Source: Hominenteromicrobium sp900549945 (GTDB lineage: Bacteria > Bacillota > Clostridia > Oscillospirales > Acutalibacteraceae). Taken from it: a stretch of 64,000 nt of DNA. The notes under the pieces were generated by a model, which saw nothing but the letters and a program-made list of their open reading frames with translations, did no database searches and had not been told where the DNA came from. The position numbers and the translations under genes were made by a program. Positions within the stretch are counted from its first letter, which is position 1. Each line of letters opens with the position of its first letter. Where the stretch lies: NCBI GenBank assembly GCA_902472305.1, contig CABRNK010000003.1:62001-126000 (forward strand). Reading direction: 5' to 3'. This document shows positions 24,486 through 31,801 of the stretch, in pieces.

Positions 24486-25559
24486 TCAGGCGCGGACCGC
24501 GTTGAACGCCTCCAGCTCCATTACGGCGTCTACAATCATTTCCTTTGTTACCGTGTAGGGGTAAACGCGCACGTCGATGCCCTGCAGCGCCTTCTCCGCA
24601 ACGGCCTCGAGGTCAGCCGGCTTCGCATGAATATCGGCAAGGCGCGTCGGAAGCCCCATCGCACGGTTAAAGGCAAATACCTTGTCACGCTCCTCGAGCT
24701 GCCCGTCCGCCGTGAGCAGAACGAGGATGCCGTAAGCGACGACCTCACCGTGCAGGTGGTGGTTCTCCTCCGTGCTCTTCAAAATCGTAAAGCCGTTGTA
24801 GACCGCGTGCGCGAGACCCGTTGTGTAATCGACCTGCACGAAATTCGAGACGAGGCCCGTGGAGACAATGATGCCGAGAATAACCTCGGTCAGCTCGTAG
24901 GTAACCGCGTGGGCGCGGCAGTCGCGCAGCGCCTTCTCGCCCCAGCGGAGCATCGGCGCGGCACACATGGTGCTCAGCGCGATGCCCATCGCATCGGAAT
25001 GGGCGGGCGTGTCATTGCGGGAGGAAACCGTGCACTCATAGTGCTTCGCCATCGTATCGCCGATGCCGGCCCAGAGGTATTTATCCGGCGCATCCGCAAT
25101 GATCTGCGTGTCAATAAAGATGTGATTCGGCGGGATCTTCGAGAAAGAATACTCGCGCAGGCTGCCGTCCGGATGGTAGAGGATGCCGAGGCTCGTGCAG
25201 GCGGCGCAGGTGGAGGCGATCGTCGGGAATGTGAAGAACGGGCGGTCCGTGCTGTGGGCGAGCACCTTGCAGGTGTCGATCGCCTTTCCGCCGCCGACGG
25301 CGAAAATCATATCCGCTTCCGCAACCTGCGGCGCGAGCATTTCTATATTCTCCACAGAAGCCTCGCCGCCATACCAGAACGGCCCGATGATTTCGAGGCC
25401 GGCTGCCTGCGCCGCCGCGATGAGCTTCTCCTGCGCCGCCGCGAGCGCGCGCCGGCCGCCGATGACGGCCGCTTTCTTTCCGTAGGCCGGGCAGATGCTC
25501 CGGATGTCCTCGTATGCGTCTGTGCCGACCGAATAGCCGGGAAAAAGTGTTTTCTGCAT
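24486..25559 (-). CDS. iron-containing/glycerol dehydrogenase family protein, HcxA-like (first of pair)
   Basis: 357 residues. Cofactor region IFAVGGGKAIDTCK, then FTFPTIASTCAACTSLGILYHPDG, which is very close to the PTIAATCAAWTPLSV block of E. coli YbdH/HcxA. Metal ligands are the aspartate in WAGIGDTMAKHYE, the histidine in LAHAVYNG and the histidine in NHHLHGEVVAYG. HcxA reduces short 2-oxo acids to 2-hydroxy acids. The gene begins 19 bp after the transporter gene with GAAGG before the ATG, so it is translated from the T-box-controlled message. Either direction of reaction is possible; glycerol dehydrogenase activity is the alternative. Confidence 0.82.
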   Translation of the reverse strand: MQKTLFPGYSVGTDAYEDIRSICPAYGKKAAVIGGRRALAAAQEKLIAAAQAAGLEIIGPFWYGGEASVENIEMLAPQVAEADMIFAVGGGKAIDTCKVLAHSTDRPFFTFPTIASTCAACTSLGILYHPDGSLREYSFSKIPPNHIFIDTQIIADAPDKYLWAGIGDTMAKHYECTVSSRNDTPAHSDAMGIALSTMCAAPMLRWGEKALRDCRAHAVTYELTEVILGIIVSTGLVSNFVQVDYTTGLAHAVYNGFTILKSTEENHHLHGEVVAYGILVLLTADGQLEERDKVFAFNRAMGLPTRLADIHAKPADLEAVAEKALQGIDVRVYPYTVTKEMIVDAVMELEAFNAVRA

Positions 25560-25578
25560 TTTAAAAGCCTTCTTTCTG

Positions 25579-26736
25579 TTATTTGCCCTTGCACGCGGGG
25601 TGCGCCTTGATGTATTTTCTGTTTTTATAAACGCCGGCCGTGAGGAACGGGACGACGACGATGGCGATGGCGAGGTAGCCGCAGTAGCCGTAACCGTATT
25701 TGATGATGTTCGAGAGGCCGATGAGAGAGATCGTCATCGAAAGAACAATGATGAACGCGGATACAATCGCGCTGCGCGCCGGCGCCGAGCGGATGCGGCG
25801 GAACAGCGAGAGGTTCTCAAAGCGTGCGACGAAGCCGAAGGTCGTCGTGACGCCGGTGGAGATCAGGCACAGCAGCAGGCAGACGCCGTACACGGCCGTC
25901 AGCCACGGCATGCCCATCTCGTCGCAGACCGTCAGTGTCGGCAGCGTGTTGCCGCCCTCGACGCCCGTGTAGACGCTCTGCCAGGAAAGCAGCATAAAAA
26001 CGGAGAGAACCAACGCGACGGTGTTCATCACAAAGGAGATCCACATCGATTTCGAGCAGCTCTTCTGGTCCTTCAGCGGCGTGCCGCAGGCGATCATCGT
26101 CGGCAGCGTCACGCACTGGAATCCGGCGTAGGTGAAGCTGTTCAAAATGGCCTGCGGCACATTGCCGAAGCCGGTCTTTTGGAAATCGGCGGCGAGCACA
26201 TCGAAAAGGTTTCCGCTTTTCACGGTGCCGACGGCGTAAATCGTGATCGCCGTGATGAGGATTGCAATGCCCATGTAGGTGCTTGCCATGCGCACCAGCG
26301 ACGCGCCGAAGATGGTCAGCGCCAGAACGAGCAGGCCGACCACCGCGATGCCGGCGTAATAATTCAGGCCGAAATACTGGTTCAGCGCAGAGGCCGCGCC
26401 GGAAATTGCAGCTGCGACCGCCATCAGGACCATGATGTAAAAGAAAATCTCGAAGAGAATGTACAGCTTATCCAGCGGGTGATACAGCGTCTTGAAAAGT
26501 TCCTTATAGCTTGTCAGGCCCCGCGTGTTGTACATCAGCATCGCTTCGCGCATGGTCATGCACAGAAGCAGCATGGCGATCACCGCGCTGACCGAACCCA
26601 TCCAGCCGAGGCCGACGTAATAGGTGTTCGCCTGATTGCCGGTAGCGAACCCGCCGCCCGCATGCGCGGAAAACAGCACGGCGCCCACTGAAAACGCGAG
26701 CATAAAGGGGACCTTTGCGGATACTTTTTCTTTCAT
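25579..26736 (-). CDS. YkvI-like membrane transporter (COG3949)
   Basis: 385 residues and about ten membrane helices. The N-terminal helix with SAHAGGGFATGNQANTYYVGLGW is a signature of the YkvI group, distant relatives of amino acid permeases of the APC/LeuT fold; the unwound GGGFATG region would hold substrate. Helix 6 has FTYAGFQCVTLPTMIACGTPL. No YkvI protein has an established substrate that I know. Because its message starts with a leucine-type T-box, an amino acid or its 2-oxo/2-hydroxy analogue is the best guess. The start at 26736 lies 9 bases after AAAGGA. It is the first gene of a three-gene operon. Confidence 0.82.
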   Translation of the reverse strand: MKEKVSAKVPFMLAFSVGAVLFSAHAGGGFATGNQANTYYVGLGWMGSVSAVIAMLLLCMTMREAMLMYNTRGLTSYKELFKTLYHPLDKLYILFEIFFYIMVLMAVAAAISGAASALNQYFGLNYYAGIAVVGLLVLALTIFGASLVRMASTYMGIAILITAITIYAVGTVKSGNLFDVLAADFQKTGFGNVPQAILNSFTYAGFQCVTLPTMIACGTPLKDQKSCSKSMWISFVMNTVALVLSVFMLLSWQSVYTGVEGGNTLPTLTVCDEMGMPWLTAVYGVCLLLCLISTGVTTTFGFVARFENLSLFRRIRSAPARSAIVSAFIIVLSMTISLIGLSNIIKYGYGYCGYLAIAIVVVPFLTAGVYKNRKYIKAHPACKGK

Positions 26737-26785
26737 TTGTTCCATTCCTTTCCTAAAGGGGGAGATTTCACCCGGACAAAACAAA

Positions 26786-27063
26786 AAGCCCTTTCGCCTC
26801 CGCTTTCCGAATCATCCGGCAAGCAAGAGACGAAAGGGCAGGCCTTCCGCGGTACCACTCTTATTCATTCACATTGTTGAATGCACTCATCAGGATACTG
26901 ACATATCCCCGCACTGTAACGGGCGCGCCCGTCCGCGTCTAATTTTAATTCGACACGGCCGCTCGGTGGTGAGTTCAACGCTTCCGCCAGCTTGATGCCT
27001 CGCAGCAACCGGCACTTCTCTGAAAGGGCTTTCACGTTTACTAATCCACGTCTCTGCGTTTCG
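26786..27063 (-). promoter_or_regulatory. T-box leader, specifier reads CUC (Leu)
   Basis: On the - strand the leader has stem I with the AGTA loop-E element (ATTAGTA) and, on the opposite side, GAACTCA between pairing arms AACG/CGTT and TGG/CCA. The codon directly after GAA is CTC (26973-26971), a leucine codon. The T-box sequence AGTGGTACCGCGG is at 26859-26847, followed by the terminator stem GCCCTTTCG/CGAAAGGGC (26839-26831 and 26796-26788) and TTTTTGTTTTG. Uncharged tRNA-Leu would stabilise the antiterminator and switch on the transporter and the two dehydrogenases. The T-box call is very strong; the amino acid is read by eye. Confidence 0.9.
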
Positions 27064-27069
27064 TCCGTT

Positions 27070-27098
27070 ATTTTAGCGCAATCGTCGGTGAATGTCAA
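27070..27098 (-). promoter_or_regulatory. sigma-A promoter of the T-box operon
   Basis: Consensus TTGACA (27098-27093), 17-base spacer, TAAAAT (27075-27070), placing the start of transcription just before stem I of the T-box. Confidence 0.85.
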
Positions 27099-27410
27099 GT
27101 ACAGATATAAAAAATTTTTTATTGAATTTTCACAAACAGCCCTTCACCGGTCTTTAACGCATCCTTTGCCTTTTAAGCGCATATTTTGGCATAATTTAAA
27201 GCCCGGCGCACAGCGTATTGCGCAAGCATACTGCGCAAAATGTCCTGTCCCATCACACCTCCGCCGCTCCATATCGATAAAATGCCGGCATAGCATCTCG
27301 CCGGCACAAAGGCGCTCCGCCCCGCCGCACCGGTTCAAGTATGGCGTCGTTTGCGGCCGGGCGAGGCGGCTGGGCCGCGCCGTCCGGCGGGGCGCAAATC
27401 CGCTCGCTGC
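27099..27410. other. gene-free spacer
   Basis: About 310 bp between the T-box promoter and the terminator of the aldo/keto reductase gene. Short frames exist but none has a ribosome site or recognisable product. Confidence 0.5.
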
Positions 27411-27441
27411 AAAAAAAAAGAAAGCCTCTTTCGAGGCCTTC
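27411..27441 (-). terminator. terminator after the aldo/keto reductase gene
   Basis: On the - strand AAGGCCTC-GAAA-GAGGCTTT (one G-U pair) followed by CTTTTTTTTT, starting 6 bp after the stop. Confidence 0.88.
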
Positions 27442-27446
27442 GCATT

Positions 27447-28433
27447 TTATCGGTTTTCCGCCATGACGCCGACGAGCCTGTGCGGCACGTACGGCTCCTC
27501 CAGATACGCGAGCTCCTCCGCACGCAGGCTGAGGGAAACCGAGCGCACTGCGCCGTCGATGTGGCTGCGCTTTGTCGCGCCGACCACCGGCGACGCAACC
27601 TTTGTGAGCAGCCATGCGAGCGCAATTTCTGTCATCGACACGCCGCGCTTTTCGGCAAGCTCTGCGACGCGCCCGATGATCACGCCGTCCTGCTCCGCCG
27701 TGGCGTCGTACTTGAAGCGCGCATAGCTGTCCGTCTCCAAGCGCTTGGAGGTTTCGCCGGGGCGCTTCGACAGGCGTCCGCCCGCCAGCGCGCTATAGGG
27801 CGTCATCGCGATATTTTCCTCCCGGCACAGCCGCGCCATTTCCCGCTCCTCTTCGCGGAAGATCAGGTTGTAATGCCCCTGCACCGAGACGAATTTCGGG
27901 AAGCCCTCCCGCTCTGCGATGGCGTTCGCCTGCGCAAGCTGGTAGGCATAGCAGTTTGAAATGCCGATAGCACGCACCTTGCCCGCCTTTACCGCATGGC
28001 TGAGTCCCTCCAAAATCTCTTCAATCGGCGTGGCATAATCCCACATATGGCAGATGTAGAGGTCTACATAATCCATGCCGAGGTTCTGAAGGCTCTGGTC
28101 GAGCATGCGCTGCACATGCTGCTGCCCGGTCACGCCCGCCTCGATTTCGGCCGCGCTGCGCCGCGGGAATTTCGTCGCGACGACGATCTCCTCCCGCCGC
28201 GCAAAATCGCGCAGCGCCCGGCCGACAAACTGCTCGCTCGTGCCGTTCTGGTAGACGATCGCCGTGTCAAAAAAGTTGATCCCGTTTTCCAGCGCATGGC
28301 GGAGGATCTCCCGCGTCTGCGCCTCGTCGAGCGTCCAGCCGTGCTGGCCGGACTGCGCGTCTCCGAAGCCCATGCAGCCGAGGCACACGCGCGAAACGCG
28401 CAGCACCGAGCCGCCAAGCTGTGTGTATTCCAT
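27447..28433 (-). CDS. aldo/keto reductase
   Basis: 328 residues with a TIM-barrel AKR pattern. The tetrad is visible: aspartate in FFDTAIVYQNG with the tyrosine five residues on, lysine in VVATKFPRR and histidine in LYICHMWDY. The NADP-binding end has VASPVVGATKRSHIDGAV. The enzyme would reduce aldehydes or ketones, or sugar-derived carbonyls, with NADPH in the cytoplasm. The start at 28433 follows GGAAGGGG by 8 bases. It has its own promoter and terminator and no functional partner is adjacent. Closest named relatives are YhdN-like general stress AKRs; the substrate is open. Confidence 0.92.
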   Translation of the reverse strand: MEYTQLGGSVLRVSRVCLGCMGFGDAQSGQHGWTLDEAQTREILRHALENGINFFDTAIVYQNGTSEQFVGRALRDFARREEIVVATKFPRRSAAEIEAGVTGQQHVQRMLDQSLQNLGMDYVDLYICHMWDYATPIEEILEGLSHAVKAGKVRAIGISNCYAYQLAQANAIAEREGFPKFVSVQGHYNLIFREEEREMARLCREENIAMTPYSALAGGRLSKRPGETSKRLETDSYARFKYDATAEQDGVIIGRVAELAEKRGVSMTEIALAWLLTKVASPVVGATKRSHIDGAVRSVSLSLRAEELAYLEEPYVPHRLVGVMAENR

Positions 28434-28465
28434 TTCCAGCGCCCCTTCCGTTCTATTCTGCATTC

Positions 28466-28494
28466 AGTATAGCAGAAAGGGCGCCGCTGTGCAA
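28466..28494 (-). promoter_or_regulatory. sigma-A promoter of the aldo/keto reductase gene
   Basis: TTGCAC (28494-28489), 17-base spacer, TATACT (28471-28466), 33 bp before the start codon. Confidence 0.75.
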
Positions 28495-28534
28495 ATACCT
28501 GTATTCGATCGAGAATCATGCCCCAAAGGCATTT

Positions 28535-29674
28535 TTACAGATCCTTATAGCGCACCCAGCAGTCGCGCACGATGGCGTTCATCGCGTCCATCTTGCACTG
28601 CATATCCTTGGCGAGCGCTACCTGACAGCGCGTGCGGATCAAATTGTGTTTCGGGTCCTTGATCTTGAAATACTTGTCGCCCACGATGTAATCGTCCAAA
28701 AAGCGTGTGGCCAGCTCGCACGCCAGCGTGAAGCAGCTCCCGCCCAGCGTTTCCACCTCGGCCTCCGTCAGCGTCGCCGCCGTTTTATGCAGGAAGCCTT
28801 CCGCAAATGCCCAGAAAATATTCAGGTTCACGCCCGCCTTATCCGCCTCGGGGCTGTCTTCCTCCACGAAATTCGCCGCAAAGCGGATCGCATCGCCGAA
28901 ATCGTGGCCGACAAGGCCGGGCATCACGGTATCGAGGTCGATCACGACCAGCGGCAGATGCGTCTCCTCGTCGAACAGCACGTTGTTGATCTTCGTATCG
29001 TTGTGCGTCACGCGCAGCGGCAGCACGCCCTGCTCCTGTAAATCCGTCAGTCTGCACGCCTCGTCCTCAACGGACAGCAGCCAGTCCAGCAGATCCTGCA
29101 CCTCGGCCACACGGCCGCAGGGATCCATTGCCGCATCGGCCTTCAGCTTCTCATAGCGCTTGCGCGTGTTGTGGAAGTCCGGGATGGTGTAAAACAGCTC
29201 GCCCGCATCAAAATCGGACAGCATCATCTGAAAATCACCGAACGCCTGACCCGTGCTGCGCACGATATCCAGATCGTCGCAGCTGTTGAACGTGACGGAC
29301 GGCACATAGTTGCTCAGCCGCCAGAAGCCGTCCTGATCCATCAGGTAGTTGCTCCGCTGTGCCGTGTGGTGAAAATGCAGGCACTTCGTATCGGGGAATT
29401 TTTTGTGGATGTACTCGGTCACCTTGTCAATATTGGACATCAGCGCCACCGGGTTCTGAAACGCGTACGTATTCACGCGCTGCACCAGATACGACTTGAT
29501 CTGCGCCATGCCGGAGCCGTCGTCGCGGATATAATTCACCTTATAGGTGTGGTTGACATTGCCCACCTTGATCTCCTCGTAGGAGAAAAAAGGCCCCGGA
29601 ATGCAAAATGCCTCTCCAACTTCCAAGAGCTTTCGCGCCGTGCCCGGATTCATCGCTTCCTGCTGTGTTGTCAT
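28535..29674 (-). CDS. NahK-like sugar 1-kinase / phosphotransferase
   Basis: 379 residues of the aminoglycoside phosphotransferase/choline kinase fold. The N-terminal part has GNVNHTYKV and the ATP-side lysine region. The catalytic loop is THNDTKINNVLFDEE and the metal-binding loop VVIDLDTVMPGLVGHDFGDAIRFAAN. This extended form (IDLDTVMPG...DFGDAIRF) is that of N-acetylhexosamine 1-kinase (NahK), which phosphorylates GlcNAc/GalNAc at C1 for salvage of mucin and milk sugars. The start at 29674 follows AAAGGGA by 9 bases. No lacto-N-biose phosphorylase or epimerase is next to it, so the substrate stays uncertain. Confidence 0.78.
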   Translation of the reverse strand: MTTQQEAMNPGTARKLLEVGEAFCIPGPFFSYEEIKVGNVNHTYKVNYIRDDGSGMAQIKSYLVQRVNTYAFQNPVALMSNIDKVTEYIHKKFPDTKCLHFHHTAQRSNYLMDQDGFWRLSNYVPSVTFNSCDDLDIVRSTGQAFGDFQMMLSDFDAGELFYTIPDFHNTRKRYEKLKADAAMDPCGRVAEVQDLLDWLLSVEDEACRLTDLQEQGVLPLRVTHNDTKINNVLFDEETHLPLVVIDLDTVMPGLVGHDFGDAIRFAANFVEEDSPEADKAGVNLNIFWAFAEGFLHKTAATLTEAEVETLGGSCFTLACELATRFLDDYIVGDKYFKIKDPKHNLIRTRCQVALAKDMQCKMDAMNAIVRDCWVRYKDL

Positions 29675-29807
29675 TGAAATCATTCCCTTTCACAACGATT
29701 TGATCTCTATTCCCTAAATCGATTTTTATACATAGCTTACGCATGCTTGTTCGATATATGATATCGATATGCTAACAATATGTTCTCTAGCACACAGAAA
29801 ACCTAAG

Positions 29808-30181
29808 TCAATTTCGCAGTATACTGCACTTTATTTTACGATGAATAGAATTGTACCATATCCATGCCCATTTATCAAGCCATTTCATTTCTTTCCCGCT
29901 GTGTTGGCTATGCGTGAAGAAAGTGTATGTATCACGGCCGTCATCCTCCATGCGCAGTGCAATGGGCTCCGTCCGCGACAAGCCGGCCTTGGCCTGAAGC
30001 CGCAGGCGGAATTCCGGCATCGCCGCTTCATACTGCGCGGCGATTTCCGGCCGCTCCGGCCGGGGACCGCAGATCGTCATATCACCTTTTAGGATGTTCA
30101 AAAAGCCGCGGCAGCTCGTCGCTGATCCGCACCTTGCGGATCAGCCGTCCGACAGGCATGACCCGGTCGTCCTTGTCACCG
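29808..30181 (-). pseudogene. bacterial sugar transferase remnant (frameshifted, truncated)
   Basis: Reading on the - strand from about 30178, GDKDDRVMPVGRLIRKVRISDELPRL matches the middle of undecaprenyl-phosphate sugar-1-phosphate transferases. The frame then breaks at a run of five T (30109-30105 region): one T fewer would give LNILKGDMTICGPRPERPE, the family's signature block, which continues in another frame down to the stop at 29808. The sequence after KAGLS no longer resembles the family, and the N-terminal membrane part is missing. These enzymes start exopolysaccharide or glycoprotein chains; this copy cannot work. It directly abuts a recombinase stub, marking an old rearrangement. 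Confidence 0.7.
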
Positions 30182-30182
30182 C

Positions 30183-30305
30183 TCAAGCGGCGAAGGCGCG
30201 CATGTGCCGCAGATAAATCTCGATGGTTCCCGCACAGCGCTGCTCCTCGCGCGGCATTTGAGAAAACCGGCTGAGCTGCTCCGCCGCCATCCTATATTCA
30301 TCCAT
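30183..30305 (-). pseudogene. truncated tyrosine recombinase N-terminus
   Basis: A 40-codon frame starts with ATG at 30305, eight bases after GGGAG. The peptide (MDEYRMAAEQLSRFSQ, then EEQRCAGTIEIYLRHMRAF) resembles the N-terminal SAM-like core-binding domain of phage-type integrases (TIxxYLRDLRxF). It stops at a TGA exactly where the sugar transferase remnant begins, and no catalytic R-H-R-Y domain follows. It is best read as the front of an integrase cut by deletion. Confidence 0.55.
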
Positions 30306-30533
30306 CCGAAAATCTCCCGTAATGAAAGTGAAGTAAAATACCCTTAGTACGCCGCCGGCTGCCCGGCGTATGCAAAAAGCGCGGCCCCTCCGTTTGAAGG
30401 CCGCACCTTTTGCATTTTCCTGCGGCACACAATCGAATCATACCGCAAATCCGGAAAAATTTTCTATTTTGGTGAAAAATCAGAGGTCTGCTTTCCGTCC
30501 GTTTCAAGCCGGGAAGCCGGCACCGAAGCCAAA
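30306..30533. other. gene-free spacer with a hairpin at about 30371-30414
   Basis: The hairpin has a GCGGCC/GGCCGC core extended by TGCAAAA/TTTTGCA arms with an internal loop, just upstream of the recombinase stub. Otherwise I see no gene. Confidence 0.45.
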
Positions 30534-30564
30534 TAAAAAAACGCCGCAGGCAGCCCGCAGCGCC
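30534..30564 (-). terminator. terminator of the rsmA operon
   Basis: On the - strand CGCTGCGGG pairs with CCTGCGGCG (two G-U pairs) and is followed by seven T. Confidence 0.75.
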
Positions 30565-30609
30565 TTTCCTTTTATGATGCGTGTTCCCTCCGGCCGAAAG
30601 CCGCGCAGA

Positions 30610-30816
30610 TCACGGCTTGTCCGCCGTGTGGAAAGCGCGGATCGTCCGCCACAGAACCGCGGCGGCGATCAGGCAGGCGCACACGGACGCCCCGATGGAA
30701 ACGTCATCCTTCCCGATTGGCCCTGTGATCATCGCGACGAGAATCGCCGCGGCGGCCAGCACCACCAGCGCAATGTATACGGCCTTGTCGATCTGACGCA
30801 GCTTTTTGTTGTTCAT
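30610..30816 (-). CDS. small two-helix membrane protein
   Basis: About 68 residues: a basic N-terminus (MNNKKLRQIDK) and two hydrophobic helices (about 11-34 and 42-58) with a short polar link. The start is either the ATG at 30816 or the one two codons before (30822), both near GGGG. It begins 31 bp after rsmA on the same strand and ends before a terminator, so it is the last gene of that operon. I recognise no family. Confidence 0.6.
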   Translation of the reverse strand: MNNKKLRQIDKAVYIALVVLAAAAILVAMITGPIGKDDVSIGASVCACLIAAAVLWRTIRAFHTADKP

Positions 30817-30847
30817 AACCATCCCCGCTTTCCTTTGTCCTGCGATA

Positions 30848-31705
30848 TTATACGGCCTGAAGCGCACCGGCGAGCGAGGCAAAATCCTCGAGCGTCAGCG
30901 CCTCGGCGCGCGCGTTCAGCGGCACGCCCGCCGCTTCGAACGCCGCTGTAACGGCCTGCTTGTTTTTGCCGAGCGTGTTTGCAATCGAGTTAACCGCCGT
31001 CTTTCGGCGCTGTGCGAACGCCGCCTTGACAACGCGGAAAAAGAATTTCTCGTCCGCAATGTCCACCGCCGGCGCCTTTCGGATGCGGAGCCGGATCACG
31101 GCGGAATCGACGTTCGGCGCGGGCATGAAGCTGCCGCGGCTGACGCCAAAGAGGATTTCCGGCTCCGCGTAGTACCAGACCGCCGCGCTCACCGCCCCGC
31201 AGGCGCGCTCGCCCGGGTGCGCGCACAGGCGCTCCGCCGCCTCCTTCTGCACCATGACCGTGATCGACGTGATCGGCAGGCGCTCCTCCAAAAGGCGCAT
31301 GATGACCGGCGAGGTGATGTAATACGGCAGGTTCGCACAGACGGCGACCTGCCCGCCGCCGAACTCCTCCTCGATCATCCGGCGCAGGTCGAGCTTCATC
31401 ACGTCCGCATTCACGATTTTCACGTTGCCGCAGTCCGCGAGCGTCTCGCCGAGCACGGGGAGCAGCCGCTTGTCCAGCTCTACCGAAACGACCTTTTTGG
31501 CGACCTGCGAAAGCTCCCACGTCAAAACGCCGATGCCCGGGCCAACCTCGACCGCGCCGGCGCAGTCTGCTGCGCCGCTCAGCGCCGCCATGCGCGGGCA
31601 GACGGATGGGTTGATGAGAAAATTCTGCCCGAGTGCCTTGGAAAAGCTGAAGCCGTTCTTTTCCATGACCGCCCGGATCGTCGAAATATCGGAAAGTCTC
31701 TGCAT
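30848..31705 (-). CDS. rsmA: 16S rRNA (adenine(1518)-N(6)/adenine(1519)-N(6))-dimethyltransferase
   Basis: 285 residues. Family blocks are the N-terminal SKALGQNFLINPSV, the S-adenosylmethionine site VEVGPGIGVLTWEL, the ELDKRLL acidic strand, the NADVMKLD segment and the catalytic NLPYYITSPVI. It dimethylates two adjacent adenosines in helix 45 of 16S rRNA; loss gives kasugamycin resistance. Length and motifs are normal. It lies downstream of a large membrane protein gene (96 bp gap) and upstream of a small membrane protein. The ATG follows GGGAG. Confidence 0.96.
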   Translation of the reverse strand: MQRLSDISTIRAVMEKNGFSFSKALGQNFLINPSVCPRMAALSGAADCAGAVEVGPGIGVLTWELSQVAKKVVSVELDKRLLPVLGETLADCGNVKIVNADVMKLDLRRMIEEEFGGGQVAVCANLPYYITSPVIMRLLEERLPITSITVMVQKEAAERLCAHPGERACGAVSAAVWYYAEPEILFGVSRGSFMPAPNVDSAVIRLRIRKAPAVDIADEKFFFRVVKAAFAQRRKTAVNSIANTLGKNKQAVTAAFEAAGVPLNARAEALTLEDFASLAGALQAV

Positions 31706-31801
31706 AATTCAATCTCCCAAATAAAATTGCGGTCCCTCTGCGCCGAATCCCCCCCGCGCACAGCGCGGAATACCGGCTCTTACGCGCTCCGCTTCTGCGC
31801 G

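Noticed and set aside
26970..26975. T-box specifier read as UCA (serine)
   Set aside because: In the loop-E arrangement the codon follows GAA directly, giving CUC with the A after it in the conserved purine position; UCA needs a one-base shift.
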